In this document: piece after piece, positions 43,028-52,985 of the stretch
How the letters are laid out: each line of letters starts with the position of its first letter
Numbering within the stretch: the first letter of the stretch is position 1
Origin: Neosynechococcus sphagnicola sy1
GTDB lineage: Bacteria; Cyanobacteriota; Cyanobacteriia; Neosynechococcales; Neosynechococcaceae
DNA length: 64,000 nt
Assembly (NCBI RefSeq): GCF_000775285.1
Contig: NZ_JJML01000007.1
Span: 62,001 to 126,000 of the forward strand
Direction of reading: 5' to 3'
Position numbers and translations under genes: made by a program
The notes under the pieces: generated by a model
What the model was told of the DNA's origin: nothing
Databases searched by the model: none
Seen by the model: only the letters and a program-made list of their open reading frames with translations

Positions 43028-43354
43028 TTAATCATCTCGGCAAACACGGACAGGTACCATCGGACTAAAGCGACGATACTCTGCTAGATATTGCTCCAGT
43101 ACCACCAATTGCGGCAAATTCAAGCTGTAGTAAATCCAGCGTCCCTGTTGTCTCGCTCTCACGAGATCTGCTTCCTTGAGGGCTTTTAAATGAAACGAAA
43201 GCTTAGACTGAGTGACTTCCAGCGCCTCACACAGGTCACAAACACACCGCTCTTGCGATCGCAGCAGATCCAGGACTTGCAGGCGGAGCGGGTCTGAAAG
43301 GGCGTGAAACCCTAAAACAATTAAAGTTAATGGTTTGGTTTCTAGTTTTTGCAT
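43028..43354 (-). CDS. ArsR family metalloregulator
   Basis: 108 aa winged helix. ALSDPLRLQVLDLLRS, then the metal-site helix ERCVCDLCEAL with Cys-Val-Cys-Asp-Leu-Cys as in As(III)-sensing ArsR, then SQSKLSFHLKALKEADLV (recognition) and the wing GRWIYYSL. No arsenic resistance genes are adjacent. MITE copy 1 abuts its 3' end, so the former neighbour may have been displaced. Confidence 0.88.
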   Translation of the reverse strand: MQKLETKPLTLIVLGFHALSDPLRLQVLDLLRSQERCVCDLCEALEVTQSKLSFHLKALKEADLVRARQQGRWIYYSLNLPQLVVLEQYLAEYRRFSPMVPVRVCRDD

Positions 43355-43403
43355 AGGGTTGAATGACGACCAATCATGACTCTAAATAAGCTGACAGCAA
43401 GTA

Positions 43404-44510
43404 TTACACAGTCTTCGAATCCGCCAGCCGAGAATAGTGAAAAGCGGCTAAGAGCGGGTCGGCATCCCCCCGGAGTACCCAATTAGCTACCAGGGATGCC
43501 GTGATCGGGGCAAGTAAGATGCCGTTGCGATGGTGCCCAGTGGCCAAAGTTAAATTCCCGTAGGGACTCTCACCAAGGAGGGGCGACTCATCAGGTGTCG
43601 TAGGCCGATACCCCCACCATAACTCGGTGATCGGGAAGTCTTGTAGGCTGGGGAAGAGCCGGATGGCGTTGGCTAAGAGTTGTTGCACACCAACGGGGGT
43701 ATTGCTGGGAGTAAAACCGACATCCTCACTGGTTGCTCCAATCACAAGCTGGCCATTTTGCCGAGGCACAATGTAAATTTCTTGCCCAAATAAGACGGTT
43801 TGCAATGGCAAGAGATGGCTGTTTTGTAGCGGTATTTGTAGGGAGAACATTTGTCCCTTCCGGGGATAGGTGGGAATGGGCAACAGATCCCCTGACCAGG
43901 CACCCGCTGCCAAAACATAATGACTGGCCTGCCAGGTACCCGCAGCGGTGTCCACCCCAATCACGGATGAACCCTGGTTCTGAATCGCAGTCACCGCAAC
44001 ACCTTCTTGAATTCTGACCCCAGACTGTTGAGCCGCTGCCCAAAGACAATGGGTCAAAGCGCGGTTATCTACTTGGGCATCTTGGGGGAACCACCAACCG
44101 CCGATCACCTCAGCGCTCAATCCTGGATACTTTTGCTGCACCACCGATGCGGTTAACCACTGGGCGGTTGGCTGGGAACTGGCATGGGGTTCAGGAGGGG
44201 CGGGCAGGTCTGCATACACTGGGGCGAGAATGCCACAGGGCCAGTAGCCCGTAGGCTGTCCGGTGATCTCGGTAAGTCTCTCAGTCCACGTGGGGTAGAG
44301 ATCGCGACTTCTGATCGACAAGTCCCATAGGGAACCGAGGGGCAAAGCTTCTGCCTGGGGTGCTAGCATTCCCGCTGCAGCATGGGAGGCGGCTTGTTTG
44401 AAGTTGCGACTGAGAACGGTAACCGATGCGCCTTGTAATCGCAACTCTAGGGCGATCGCCAACCCAATTAGACCACCGCCAATAATTAGGACATCACAAC
44501 TTGCGTTCAC
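43404..44510 (-). CDS. thiO: Glycine oxidase ThiO
   Basis: 368 aa FAD-dependent oxidase making iminoglycine for thiazole synthesis in thiamin biosynthesis. FAD motif IIGGGLIGLAIALELRLQGA (about 9-28), AAAGMLAPQAEA, WWFPQDAQVDNRAL, LAAGAWSG and the C-terminal TGHHRNGILLAP are typical. In many cyanobacteria ThiO is fused to ThiG; here it stands alone. The GTG start at 44510 reads MNASCDVLIIGGG. Confidence 0.9.
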   Translation of the reverse strand: MNASCDVLIIGGGLIGLAIALELRLQGASVTVLSRNFKQAASHAAAGMLAPQAEALPLGSLWDLSIRSRDLYPTWTERLTEITGQPTGYWPCGILAPVYADLPAPPEPHASSQPTAQWLTASVVQQKYPGLSAEVIGGWWFPQDAQVDNRALTHCLWAAAQQSGVRIQEGVAVTAIQNQGSSVIGVDTAAGTWQASHYVLAAGAWSGDLLPIPTYPRKGQMFSLQIPLQNSHLLPLQTVLFGQEIYIVPRQNGQLVIGATSEDVGFTPSNTPVGVQQLLANAIRLFPSLQDFPITELWWGYRPTTPDESPLLGESPYGNLTLATGHHRNGILLAPITASLVANWVLRGDADPLLAAFHYSRLADSKTV

Positions 44511-44650
44511 GGATACTATCTATGCAGACCTCTTTCCCAGTCTAGACAATAGTGGGGGAATACTAGGGATAGAGCTGCGATGATCATTGGCGTCAACCCT
44601 CCGCTGGGGCTGACCGATTTCCGGCGATCGCCCATGACAGAGCCCTACGG

Positions 44651-44946
44651 GTGAAGATCAGCCCGTTTCTGCCAGAGATCATTCAAGCAATGGGTTGCCT
44701 CTTAGAGGATGTTTTAAAAGGGTAGGCTTTAGCCTTAAATACAACTCAGAGGCGCGATCGCAAACCCTGGAACCCTGATTCTCTCGTATTAGCTTCTAGG
44801 TAGCTAGGGTGGTGAAACACACCCTGAAAGACTTTTAAAACATCCTCTTAAAACAACCAGGTGAAGTCGCTCCACTAGATGCAGCAGTAAAGGTCATGAA
44901 AGAAGCTGATCTAGTGGAGAAATATCTAATGACGCTGGGAGAATAG
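44651..44946 (+). pseudogene. Small ORF interrupted by MITE copy 2
   Basis: VKISPFLPEIIQAMGCLL (GTG 44651 to 44704) joins KQPGEVAPLDAAVKVMKEAD and LVEKYLMTLGE (ending TAG 44944-44946) once the 143-bp element and one TTA are removed. The restored frame is 49 codons plus stop. The upstream side may be longer, because the frame stays open to earlier positions. Family not recognised; it may be a C-terminal fragment of a lost gene. Confidence 0.45.
44705..44847. mobile_element. MITE copy 2 with TTA target duplication
   Basis: 143-bp element with perfect 16-bp terminal inverted repeats GAGGATGTTTTAAAAG / CTTTTAAAACATCCTC. TTA flanks it on both sides (44702-44704 and 44848-44850), a 3-bp TNA duplication as made by IS1031-type IS5 elements. 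It has no ORF. It splits a small reading frame. Confidence 0.85.
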
Positions 44947-44986
44947 TTAGATTAATTAGCGTTATTGTCCCAGCTAATTCGTCAGT

Positions 44987-46384
44987 TTAATACAGGGTAG
45001 TTCCTGATTGGTAAGCGCTGAGAAAGCTGTTGTAATCATTTTCTACCTGCGTCGTGTAATCTAAGGTAAAGGCAATCATTTCATCCTTGAATGTTCCTCG
45101 GTTCCCATCCACAATATCGGTAACTTCTTTATCCTGGCTGTAGGAAACGATCGCCGCATTGTAATCCTTATCAGCGAGGGCATGATCTTTAGCCATGGCC
45201 TTCCCCATATAGGTTACGGCATCGGTAAATTTTGATTTGCTGGTCAGTTGTGTGTAGTCAAAATCAACCTGGTAGGGTGACTTTTCCCGCACCATATAAG
45301 GTACACCGCTAATAGTGGCATACCCTAATAACACATCTGTGTTCGTAAGCATGGCCTTGGTACTGATCGTCACCCGTTGCCCCTCATGGTAGCCATATTG
45401 TGAAGCTGGCAAGCGACCGGGAGCCGCGATCGCAACTGCACTGCTAGATTCCTGTTTCATTTGCAGAATCACATCATCACTAGTAGAGGCACTAGGGCCT
45501 TCGATCAGGACATAGTAACGATACTTACCCAGACTGCCAATTCCCGATCCTAGCTTCAGACGGATATCTTTAACCGTATAGTAACTGCTGCTATAACGCT
45601 TACTACTGGGAATGGAATTGACATAGCCCGTCATCGCCGCCAGAATACTACTGGAGGTTGAACTAGAAACATATTCTAGCTCACCAGGAGTTACCTTAAA
45701 TAGGCGACTCCCTGAAGCATTTACTGTTGTATATTTACTCAGGAAACTGCTGCGACTTTCCCCAGCAACCCCTTGAATTAAATCCTTGACATAACCGCTC
45801 GTATTGCCCGTATTCAGGCGATAGGAAAGTTCATCATTGGTACCCTTAAAGTCCTTGATCTTGTCAAAGTAAGCATCTAAGAAGGATCGCACCACATCCT
45901 GGCGATCACTACTGCCAATCCCATTGGCCTTTGCTGCCAGCATAATACTAACGGCCATCCGGCGCAGATCCCAGGTATAAGATCCGAGATAGGCTTCATC
46001 AAAATCAGTGACATCAAAAATATCATTGTCACTACTATCTCGAAACGCACCCATGTTTTGCAGGTGCATATCCCCTTCTAACCAGACATAATTGGTAGAA
46101 CTGTTGACAAAGCTAGAGGCTGGTAGCGTCGTCATGTCTTTGTAGAAGAGGTGAGCCGTACCTCGATAAAATGCAAAGGCATTTGTACTCATTCGTTGCA
46201 TTTTAGTTGCCAGTTCTTGGGGGAGCTGAGCCTTATAGGGGTGGTTAAAGTTATAAATCTCGCTCACAACCCAGGAATATCGAGAGGAGGCGGCATTCGC
46301 AGGCCAAAGATACCAGAGCAGCAGTGCTAGCAAACTGAGGAAGGCGATCGCCAGAAACTTCTTAGGAGAGAATTTGATTCCCAT
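44987..46384 (-). CDS. DUF2252 domain-containing protein, exported or anchored
   Basis: 465 aa from ATG 46384. An N-terminal signal anchor (about 10-30, LAIAFLSLLALLLWYLW) is followed by a kinase-like DUF2252 core: FAFYRGTAHLFYKDM, WLEGDMHLQNMGAFRD, DVTDFDEAYLGSYTWDLRRM and REKSPYQVDFDY with a late AKDHALADKD. DUF2252 belongs to the protein-kinase-like clan; function unproven. Exported members are unusual for a kinase fold. The longer upstream frame (to 46450) lacks support. Confidence 0.8.
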   Translation of the reverse strand: MGIKFSPKKFLAIAFLSLLALLLWYLWPANAASSRYSWVVSEIYNFNHPYKAQLPQELATKMQRMSTNAFAFYRGTAHLFYKDMTTLPASSFVNSSTNYVWLEGDMHLQNMGAFRDSSDNDIFDVTDFDEAYLGSYTWDLRRMAVSIMLAAKANGIGSSDRQDVVRSFLDAYFDKIKDFKGTNDELSYRLNTGNTSGYVKDLIQGVAGESRSSFLSKYTTVNASGSRLFKVTPGELEYVSSSTSSSILAAMTGYVNSIPSSKRYSSSYYTVKDIRLKLGSGIGSLGKYRYYVLIEGPSASTSDDVILQMKQESSSAVAIAAPGRLPASQYGYHEGQRVTISTKAMLTNTDVLLGYATISGVPYMVREKSPYQVDFDYTQLTSKSKFTDAVTYMGKAMAKDHALADKDYNAAIVSYSQDKEVTDIVDGNRGTFKDEMIAFTLDYTTQVENDYNSFLSAYQSGTTLY

Positions 46385-46544
46385 AGGATTAAGGTGAAAA
46401 TACAGGGTTGAAATAAGTTTGAATGTTAGCCAGCAATCAACTGCAAGCAAACAATAATCAACCTAGAAATAACACGGATCATGTACTCACCCAGCGTCTT
46501 CTAAATCACCTGAGTGATCCTTTTTTCGATAAGAATTATAAAAA

Positions 46545-47769
46545 TCATGGCTGCAAATCTAACCCTTGGTTTTGGGGATGGCTCACGGGAAATTGCGCCA
46601 TAAAGCGCCGATCAACCCAGTCTTTCCAGCACCAGAGAGCCGTGCTTGGCCCCCAGCCCCACCCTCCCCAAGAAGCCACCGCCATCGGAGAAGAAACCAA
46701 TGGCGACCGACCCTGAGTCCCAATACCAATCAAGCTGAGGGCCTGTTGTTGTGGACGATAGGGTCGTAGGGGTTTCCCGGTCAGCAGGCAGCGCAGGTTA
46801 TCAAACAAGGGTTTCCCCTGGCGCACGGCAAACACTCCCGATTTCGGGCAGGGACGATTGACCAGAGTAGCAATGTCCCCGGCGGCCAATACCTGGGGGT
46901 GAGACACTGATTGCAGCGTGTCCTGCACCCAAATAAATCCTAAAGGATCAACCATCAACCCAGAGGCTCCTAACCAAGCCGGAGCTGCTGCCTGGGTGAC
47001 CCAGAACAGGCGATCGCAGGGGACGGTGAGTCCAGACTCACAGGCAACCTCCAAGGGCGGGAGATCCCCGAGAGAGTTGACCTGGGTCACCGTTTCACCC
47101 AGGTGCACTTGAATGCCGCGATCGCAGAGAATCTTGTACAGAGAGCGTTGCACCCAGGGATTGTGATGCGACAACAGTTGCTGCGAACGGTGAAACAAAT
47201 GCAATTCTGGCTGAGTCGTACCTGCTTCTGGCAACAATTGCTGGAGCTGGGTTTGCATCGCCAGCGCCAGCTCCACCCCCCCTGACCCCCCCCCCGACAA
47301 TGCCGATACAGTGAGGGGGAACCTGATGTTGGGCCTCTGCTTGGGCGATCGCCTGCAAAAACTGTTGCCAGCCCTTGAGAAACTGGGGAACAGGCTTCAC
47401 CGGGAGACTGTACTCCCCAGCGAACTCCTGGGGATAGGTGGGTGTACTGCCAATATCAATGGAAAGGATGTCAAAGCTGATCCCAGGATGATGGACACAC
47501 AGCACCCGTTGGTTAGCTAAATCCAACCCCATTGCCCGATCAATCATCAGGCGTGCCCCAGCAAACTCAGCCAACGCAAGCAGGTCAATGTGACAGGCTT
47601 CCTCGGGGTAAAAACCCGCCACGTACCCCGGTAACATGCCGGAATAGGGGGTGCGAGTTGCGTCACTGATCAGGGTCAACCTTACCCCCGGCAGCGGAGC
47701 GGCTCCCCACCGTCGCAGTAAGATCGCATGACTATGTCCCCCTCCCACCAGCACCAGATCTTGACTCAT
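46545..47769 (-). CDS. NAD(FAD)-dependent oxidoreductase, SelD-fusion N-terminal type (frameshifted)
   Basis: 407 aa after correction. Starts SQDLVLVGGGHSHAILLRRWG and PYSGMLPGYVAGFYPEEACHIDL, second dinucleotide motif GIVGGGSGGVELAL, then VLAAGDIATL and VFAVRQGKPLFDNLRCLL. This is a pyridine-nucleotide disulfide-oxidoreductase fold like the N-terminal part of cyanobacterial selenide, water dikinase fusions, but the C-terminal SelD kinase is absent. A frame break lies in a C10 run (47286-47295); nine C would join both halves. Start ATG 47769 preferred over 47793. Confidence 0.78.
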
Positions 47770-48009
47770 TGTCTGTCGCCCTGCAACTGCCATGTCACCC
47801 TAGGAATGGCTCAGGAGAGCCGATAATTTTGCTACAATGGCTACAAAATTAAGTCCCAAAAATTCTTATAAGGGTAGATAGACCCTTCTCAAGTGTTCTC
47901 AACATAATTTGTTGATTGAAGGTTGAATGCAATCGAGCGGCTCAGCTATTTACAGGGTTACGGTTCAGTAAGCCTGGGTCTAATACAGAAAAGCTACGGA
48001 GTTTTTTGC

Positions 48010-48459
48010 GTGATTGCCATCTCCCTAGGTTCGACGGGGCGAAACTGGAGTACGGTTAGTTTTGCTTCCACCTTGTACCTCTGCCCGGTTCTAGACTTGC
48101 TGCTCTCTGGAATTCCAGAACGCTGGCAACCTGAAATCAGATTAGGCTTACAAGAAGCCTTGGTGAACGCTGCCAAACATGGCAACAACCTTGATCCCAG
48201 CAAGACGGTGCTGGTTCGTTATTCGGTTAAAGAAGGAACTTGCTGGTGGGTGATCTCAGATCAGGGAGGGGGATTTGACCCACCCGAATGCTGGAGGGGT
48301 CACGGTACCTGTAGTCTGCCCCAAGCAGAACAAGAATCAGGACGGGGTCTGTACATTCTTCACCAGATTTTTGACCAAGTTCACTGGAACCAAGCCGATC
48401 GAGAGTTACGACTCTGTAAACAAGTGACGCGCTTTTCCCGACTGCCGCTACTTTACTAA
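48010..48459 (+). CDS. Anti-sigma regulatory ATPase-type protein (HATPase_c_2)
   Basis: About 149 aa from GTG 48010 (weak GGAG upstream); a TTG at 47923 would extend it but lacks family-like sequence. GHKL fold with N box EALVNAAKHGNNLD, G1 ISDQGGGFDPP and G2 SGRGLYILHQIFD, close to the RsbW/SpoIIAB serine-kinase group in cyanobacteria. Expected to bind or phosphorylate anti-anti-sigma partners; none is adjacent. Convergent with the DUF6439 gene. Confidence 0.82.
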   Translation: MIAISLGSTGRNWSTVSFASTLYLCPVLDLLLSGIPERWQPEIRLGLQEALVNAAKHGNNLDPSKTVLVRYSVKEGTCWWVISDQGGGFDPPECWRGHGTCSLPQAEQESGRGLYILHQIFDQVHWNQADRELRLCKQVTRFSRLPLLY

Positions 48460-48462
48460 AGC

Positions 48463-48786
48463 CTAGCCTGCTTCCAGGGAGCGATGATCGGAGTGCGGTG
48501 TTGGTTGCTTGTGACCGTGGGTGGGGCAAGGGGGCGCAGAAAGGGAGCGATCGAGCCATCCACAAGCTTGTTGCAGTCGCAACAGGGCTTCCTCTGGTTG
48601 GGTACTCAGCAAGAAAACCAAGGCGGTTGCAGCCTGTTCTTGGGCGCGTGCCTGACGATTGGACTTCAATCGGTGCCAGTCCCGATCCGTAATCATTAAT
48701 CGCTCTGCTAATACTTGGGCCACTTCGAGGGCACTGAGTTCTGCAACCAGACGATCTGGCCGAACGGTGGTGGAATCAATGGTCAT
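48463..48786 (-). CDS. DUF6439-like cyanobacterial protein
   Basis: 107 aa, soluble. ALEVAQVLAERLMITDRDWH, RLKSNRQARAQEQAATALVF and LLRLQQACGWLDRSLSAPPC match my recollection of a short cyanobacteria-specific family. Function unknown. 73 bp upstream of it on the plus side lies the pyk stop, on the same strand. Confidence 0.7.
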   Translation of the reverse strand: MTIDSTTVRPDRLVAELSALEVAQVLAERLMITDRDWHRLKSNRQARAQEQAATALVFLLSTQPEEALLRLQQACGWLDRSLSAPPCPTHGHKQPTPHSDHRSLEAG

Positions 48787-48861
48787 GGCTCTGGATACTC
48801 CTTGTATGGATTGCCGGGGCTAATGACACCCAGCATTGAATTTTCAAACAAGTTCTCATGG

Positions 48862-50689
48862 TTAGCTCATCCCCACAGCTCCCGAGTAAACCAGCCCTCG
48901 CTGCATATCCAGGGTCAGGATCTCACCGTCTCGAATCACCGTCGTGGCATTCTTAACCCCAACAATTACAGGGACACCCAACCGCAGACCAATCACCGCA
49001 GCATGGCTGGTCAAACTATCATCTTCGGTAATAATCCCCGCTGCCTTCCGAATCGCCTCCACGAAATCTGCACTGGTGGAAGGGACAACCAGGATCTCCC
49101 CAGGGTGGAAGTTACTGATCTCCAGGATATTATGGGCCACTCGCGCCCGTCCACTGACTGACCCCTGCCCCAAGGCCAAGCCTTTACCCAGAATGGCCGT
49201 CACGACTTCTACCTTAATCAAATCCGTCGAACCAGAAACACCTTGGAGAGTGCCCGCTGTCATGACCACCAACTCTCCCTCAGCCAACAAGTGTTTCTCC
49301 TGAGCAACATTCAACGCCGCCTGGAAGGTTTGCCCCGTGGAGGGTAAATCCAGAACTAGCAGCGGTTTCACACCCCAAACCAGTTGTAGCTGTCGAGCAA
49401 CATCCACATGGGGAGTAATTGCGAGAATCGGTGTCTTGGGTCGGAACTTGGAGACATTACGAGCGGTAGCGCCTGTCTTGGTTAGGGTCATAATTGCCGC
49501 AGCCTCCAGTTGGCTGGCAATTTCCCCCACAGCACGGCTGATGGCATCCGGGATGGCAACCCGTCGACCCTTAGGCCGCTCCTGGCCGACGCGCCGATGG
49601 CTACGGTCTAGGATCGGGTAGGCAACCTCTTCCCGGGATTTGGTGGCGGGAGAATGATATTCTTGCTCGATGCGTTCAGCAATGCGAGCCATGGTAGCAA
49701 CCGCTTCCACAGGATAATGACCGACCGCAGTCTCGTTAGAGAGCATGACTGCATCCGTCCCATCCAGAATGGCATTGGCAACATCAGAAATTTCCGCACG
49801 GGTCGGTCGGGGATTGCCCACCATGCTATCCAGCATTTGTGTAGCGGTAATCACCGGAATTCCCAGGCGGTTGGCCGTTGCAATCAGGCGTTTTTGTAAG
49901 ATCGGTACCTCTTCTGCGGGTACCTCTACCCCCAGATCGCCTCGGGCAACCATCACCCCATCACACACCGAGAGGATAATCTCCATCTGCTCGATCGCTT
50001 CATGCTTCTCGATCTTGGCAATCACGGGCACATTTTTACCAGCACTGGAGATCAATTCCTTAATTTCCAGCACATCTTGAGGATTGCGCACAAAGCTGAG
50101 GGCCACCCAGTCCACCCCCTGATCTAGCCCAAAAACGAGATCCTTCCGGTCTTTATCCGTTAATGCCTTGATGGAGAGATAGACCCCTGGGAAGTTAACA
50201 CCTTTGTTATTGGACAGCGTCCCACCGACGGTGACACGACAGTGTAATTCCCGCTGGCTGCGGTCTACCTTTTCCACCGACATTTCCACCCGACCATCAT
50301 CCAGCATGATCTTTGACCCTTCAGGCACTTCGTCTGCTAGCAGCTCATAGGTGACGGAACTGATAGTTTGGGTTCCCGCAACCCGCTGACTCGTCAAGAT
50401 GAAGGGGTCTCCCGTTTTTTAAGACGATCGACCCGGTTTCAAAACGACCCAGACGAATTTTCGGCCCCTGCAAGTCTTGGAGAATCCCAACAGGTTGGTT
50501 GAGTTCAAAGGATGTTTGCCGAATCAGCCGGATACATCGCTGATGGTCATCATGGGTACCGTGGGAGAAATTGAGACGGAGGGTCGTTGCCCCTGCCTCG
50601 ACCAGAGCCCTGAGAACTTCTGGGCTACTGGTTGCTGGACCAATTGTGGCGACAATTTTTGTCCGACGCTGAGAGTTTGACCGTTGCAT
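48862..50689 (-). CDS. pyk: Pyruvate kinase (frameshifted)
   Basis: 608 aa after correction. Converts PEP and ADP to pyruvate and ATP. MQRSNSQRRTKIVATIGPAT, RLNFSHGTHDDH, LQDLQGPKIRLG, then DWVALSFVRNPQD, VMVARGDLGVEVP and ATQMLDSM, and a C-terminal PEP-utilising mobile domain (ITEDDSLTSHAAVIGLRLGV), found in cyanobacterial and Bacillus forms. The frame breaks in T6 at 50415-50420 (plus strand), within SIVLKTGDPFIL; one base less restores it. Essential for glycolysis, so the break is probably a read error. Confidence 0.94.
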
Positions 50690-50864
50690 GGAAAAAGCCG
50701 AAAATCAGAAACAGAACTCAGACTGTGAAACAAGCCGATCTGCCGAGCTTTACTCTACAGCTTCGGGGTTACCTCAAACAACACTGGTAATAGAATTGTA
50801 TTCGGGTTCCAGGAACCCTCGATAATAAAGCAGCAGAACTCCCAGTCCGATTTCGTCTCGGCAA

Positions 50865-52520
50865 CTATCTCTGTAACGCTTCCACTTGAGACTGCTGAGA
50901 TTGCCGCAGCTTCTGAGAGTAGAAGGAGGCTGACTCCTCCCCTCTAGCGCACTCCTGGGAAAATTTAATCAGATGATGGGCGGTCAGACCTATCTTGATC
51001 ACCTGTTCAATCTTGCCAGTTTTCAGGGCGGGGGCAGCCATCTGCCAGAACGTCTGGCGATAGTCACTCAACAGCCCCACTCGTAGGAGAATGTTACCCA
51101 ATAGCATCAGCCCCCGACGAATATTGGTCCAGGAAACCCGGGCGGGACTGTTGGGAACGATGATACGGTTGGCATAGGTATGCTCGACGTTGTAAGCAAA
51201 CCGCTGATAGAGAAACTCTGGCTCGTAGGCTGTGGTAATACAACGCCGCCACATTTCAATCACTTGCTCATAGGGCATCAAAAATTCGACATTGGACTCT
51301 CGTCCTTCCTCTGACACCAGACGTCCTGCCTGTTCCAGTCGCCGCCACAGGGGGGTACGCGGTAGGGCTTGCAGGACATTGATGGTCAACATGGGGATAT
51401 TAGAAATCCGGATGAAATCGAGGATGCGATCGGCGGTTTCTGGTGTGTCGGTATCCAGTCCTAAAATGATTCCCGAAACCACCTCCATGCCATAGCGGTT
51501 CAGGATCTTCACCGCGTCCAGAATCGGCATACTGAGATTATGGTCTTTGGAGATCGACTGCAGCGCCTCTGTTTCAGGGGTCTCAATTCCACAAAACACC
51601 GTTGTAAAGTAGGCTTCTCGCATCAGCTCTAGAAGCTTCGGGCTTTGAGCGAGATTGAGGGTGGCTTCGCAGGCAAATTGGAGTGGATACCCGTTTTGTT
51701 TTTGCCAGCGGACGAGGTGAGGCAATAACTCCGTCACCGCACGGCGGTTGCCGACGAAGTTGTCATCCACAAAGTAAACCGCACCGGGGTTGCCCGACTC
51801 CAGCATGGCATCTAATTCCCGCAATACCTGTTCCGGTGCCTTCAGGCGGGGATTACGGCCGTAAAGTTCCGGAATATCACAAAATTCACAGCGGTAAGGA
51901 CAACCGCTAGAGAATTGCACACTGGCAATAAAATACTGGTTGAGGTTGAGTAAGTGGTAGGCCGGAACTGGAAACTGGTCGAGGGGCAGACGTTCTTGGG
52001 TCTCAAATCGCAGTTGTTGCGGGGGGCGCTCGACCTGCTGATCAAGATACTCAATCATTTGATCGGTGGCATCTCCCAACTCCCCTAAGTGCAAAATATC
52101 GAAGTCCGGGTAGTATTCCGGACAGCCGGAAACAGAAGGGCCGCCGATCACTGTAATCTTGCTAAAGCGATGGGCGAGGGTATTGATTTGATTCATTTGG
52201 GGACGCTGGATATGCATCCCACTAACAATCACCACATCCGCCCATTGGTAGTCTGCACGAGTGGTCGGGCGAATGTTTTCATCAACGAAGCGGACGTTCC
52301 ATTCTTGGGGCAGATAGGCAGCAACCAGTAGAATTCCCTGGGGCGGCATAAAAGCCCGAACCCGACCCATCAAGGGATAGGCATGGTGAAAGGTTCCAAA
52401 GGAACGGCTGTATTTTGGAAAAATGCAGAGGACGTTTCGATGATTTCGGGGACGATAGGGGACGCGATCGCCAGTACGTTCCGGCACTGACTGCTCAAAG
52501 GATTGCAGGTCATGAGTCAT
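50865..52520 (-). CDS. B12-binding radical SAM protein, candidate hopanoid C-2 methylase type
   Basis: 551 aa. N-terminal cobalamin-binding-like half (LCIFPKYSRSFGTFHHAYPL, MPPQGILLVAAYLP, VIVSGMHIQRPQ, GGPSVSGCPEYYPDFD, LGELGDATDQ). The radical SAM cluster is CPYRCEFCD (about 205-213), then GAVYFVDDNFVGNRR and a DUF4070-like C-terminus. The arrangement recalls HpnP, which methylates hopanoids at C-2, and the next gene is a squalene/phytoene synthase. Other DUF4070 methyltransferases are alternatives, so no symbol is given. Confidence 0.75.
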   Translation of the reverse strand: MTHDLQSFEQSVPERTGDRVPYRPRNHRNVLCIFPKYSRSFGTFHHAYPLMGRVRAFMPPQGILLVAAYLPQEWNVRFVDENIRPTTRADYQWADVVIVSGMHIQRPQMNQINTLAHRFSKITVIGGPSVSGCPEYYPDFDILHLGELGDATDQMIEYLDQQVERPPQQLRFETQERLPLDQFPVPAYHLLNLNQYFIASVQFSSGCPYRCEFCDIPELYGRNPRLKAPEQVLRELDAMLESGNPGAVYFVDDNFVGNRRAVTELLPHLVRWQKQNGYPLQFACEATLNLAQSPKLLELMREAYFTTVFCGIETPETEALQSISKDHNLSMPILDAVKILNRYGMEVVSGIILGLDTDTPETADRILDFIRISNIPMLTINVLQALPRTPLWRRLEQAGRLVSEEGRESNVEFLMPYEQVIEMWRRCITTAYEPEFLYQRFAYNVEHTYANRIIVPNSPARVSWTNIRRGLMLLGNILLRVGLLSDYRQTFWQMAAPALKTGKIEQVIKIGLTAHHLIKFSQECARGEESASFYSQKLRQSQQSQVEALQR

Positions 52521-52985
52521 TCAGGATTTCTCCTACTTAACATCAGAATCTAATGACGCTTGCCAACGGCATTTGAGCCACAGAACTTAACAAATTATCA
52601 GTCGCAACATCCCTGCCAATGACCGATCTCACCTGTTCCGGGTGCTTTGGCGATGTGATTGGCTGGTGGCGTCTACCCAGTCGATGACAGTCCAATTGGC
52701 ATTATCCCTCTTGTAACACTATGAAGCCTGAAAGCAACCCTTCCCCTGTCAGCTTACCCATGGTTTTAGCTGGCTGTAGCAGGGACTGATGAATGGGGTG
52801 GCCGATCTCGGGACGCTGATAACCTCTAACCGCTGGACAGGAATCCAGTGACGACTCCATGTCAGACAGCAGTGGGCAGCAGGGGAGCACAGGAGACATC
52901 CAAGCATTTTCCACCTGGAACGCAGGTTGGAAGTTGGAAGTGTCTAACAGTGATCGGAGTGCTGACGTCGCTGACTCACAAAGGT
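52521..52985. other. Intergenic region, no gene supported
   Basis: 465 bp between two minus-strand genes. A 97-codon minus frame here is rejected for lack of protein-like character. No hairpin with a T tract found. Confidence 0.4.

Noticed and set aside
43028-43354. Arsenic resistance operon
   Set aside because: Only the ArsR-type gene is present; no arsB, arsC, arsH or acr3 is adjacent.
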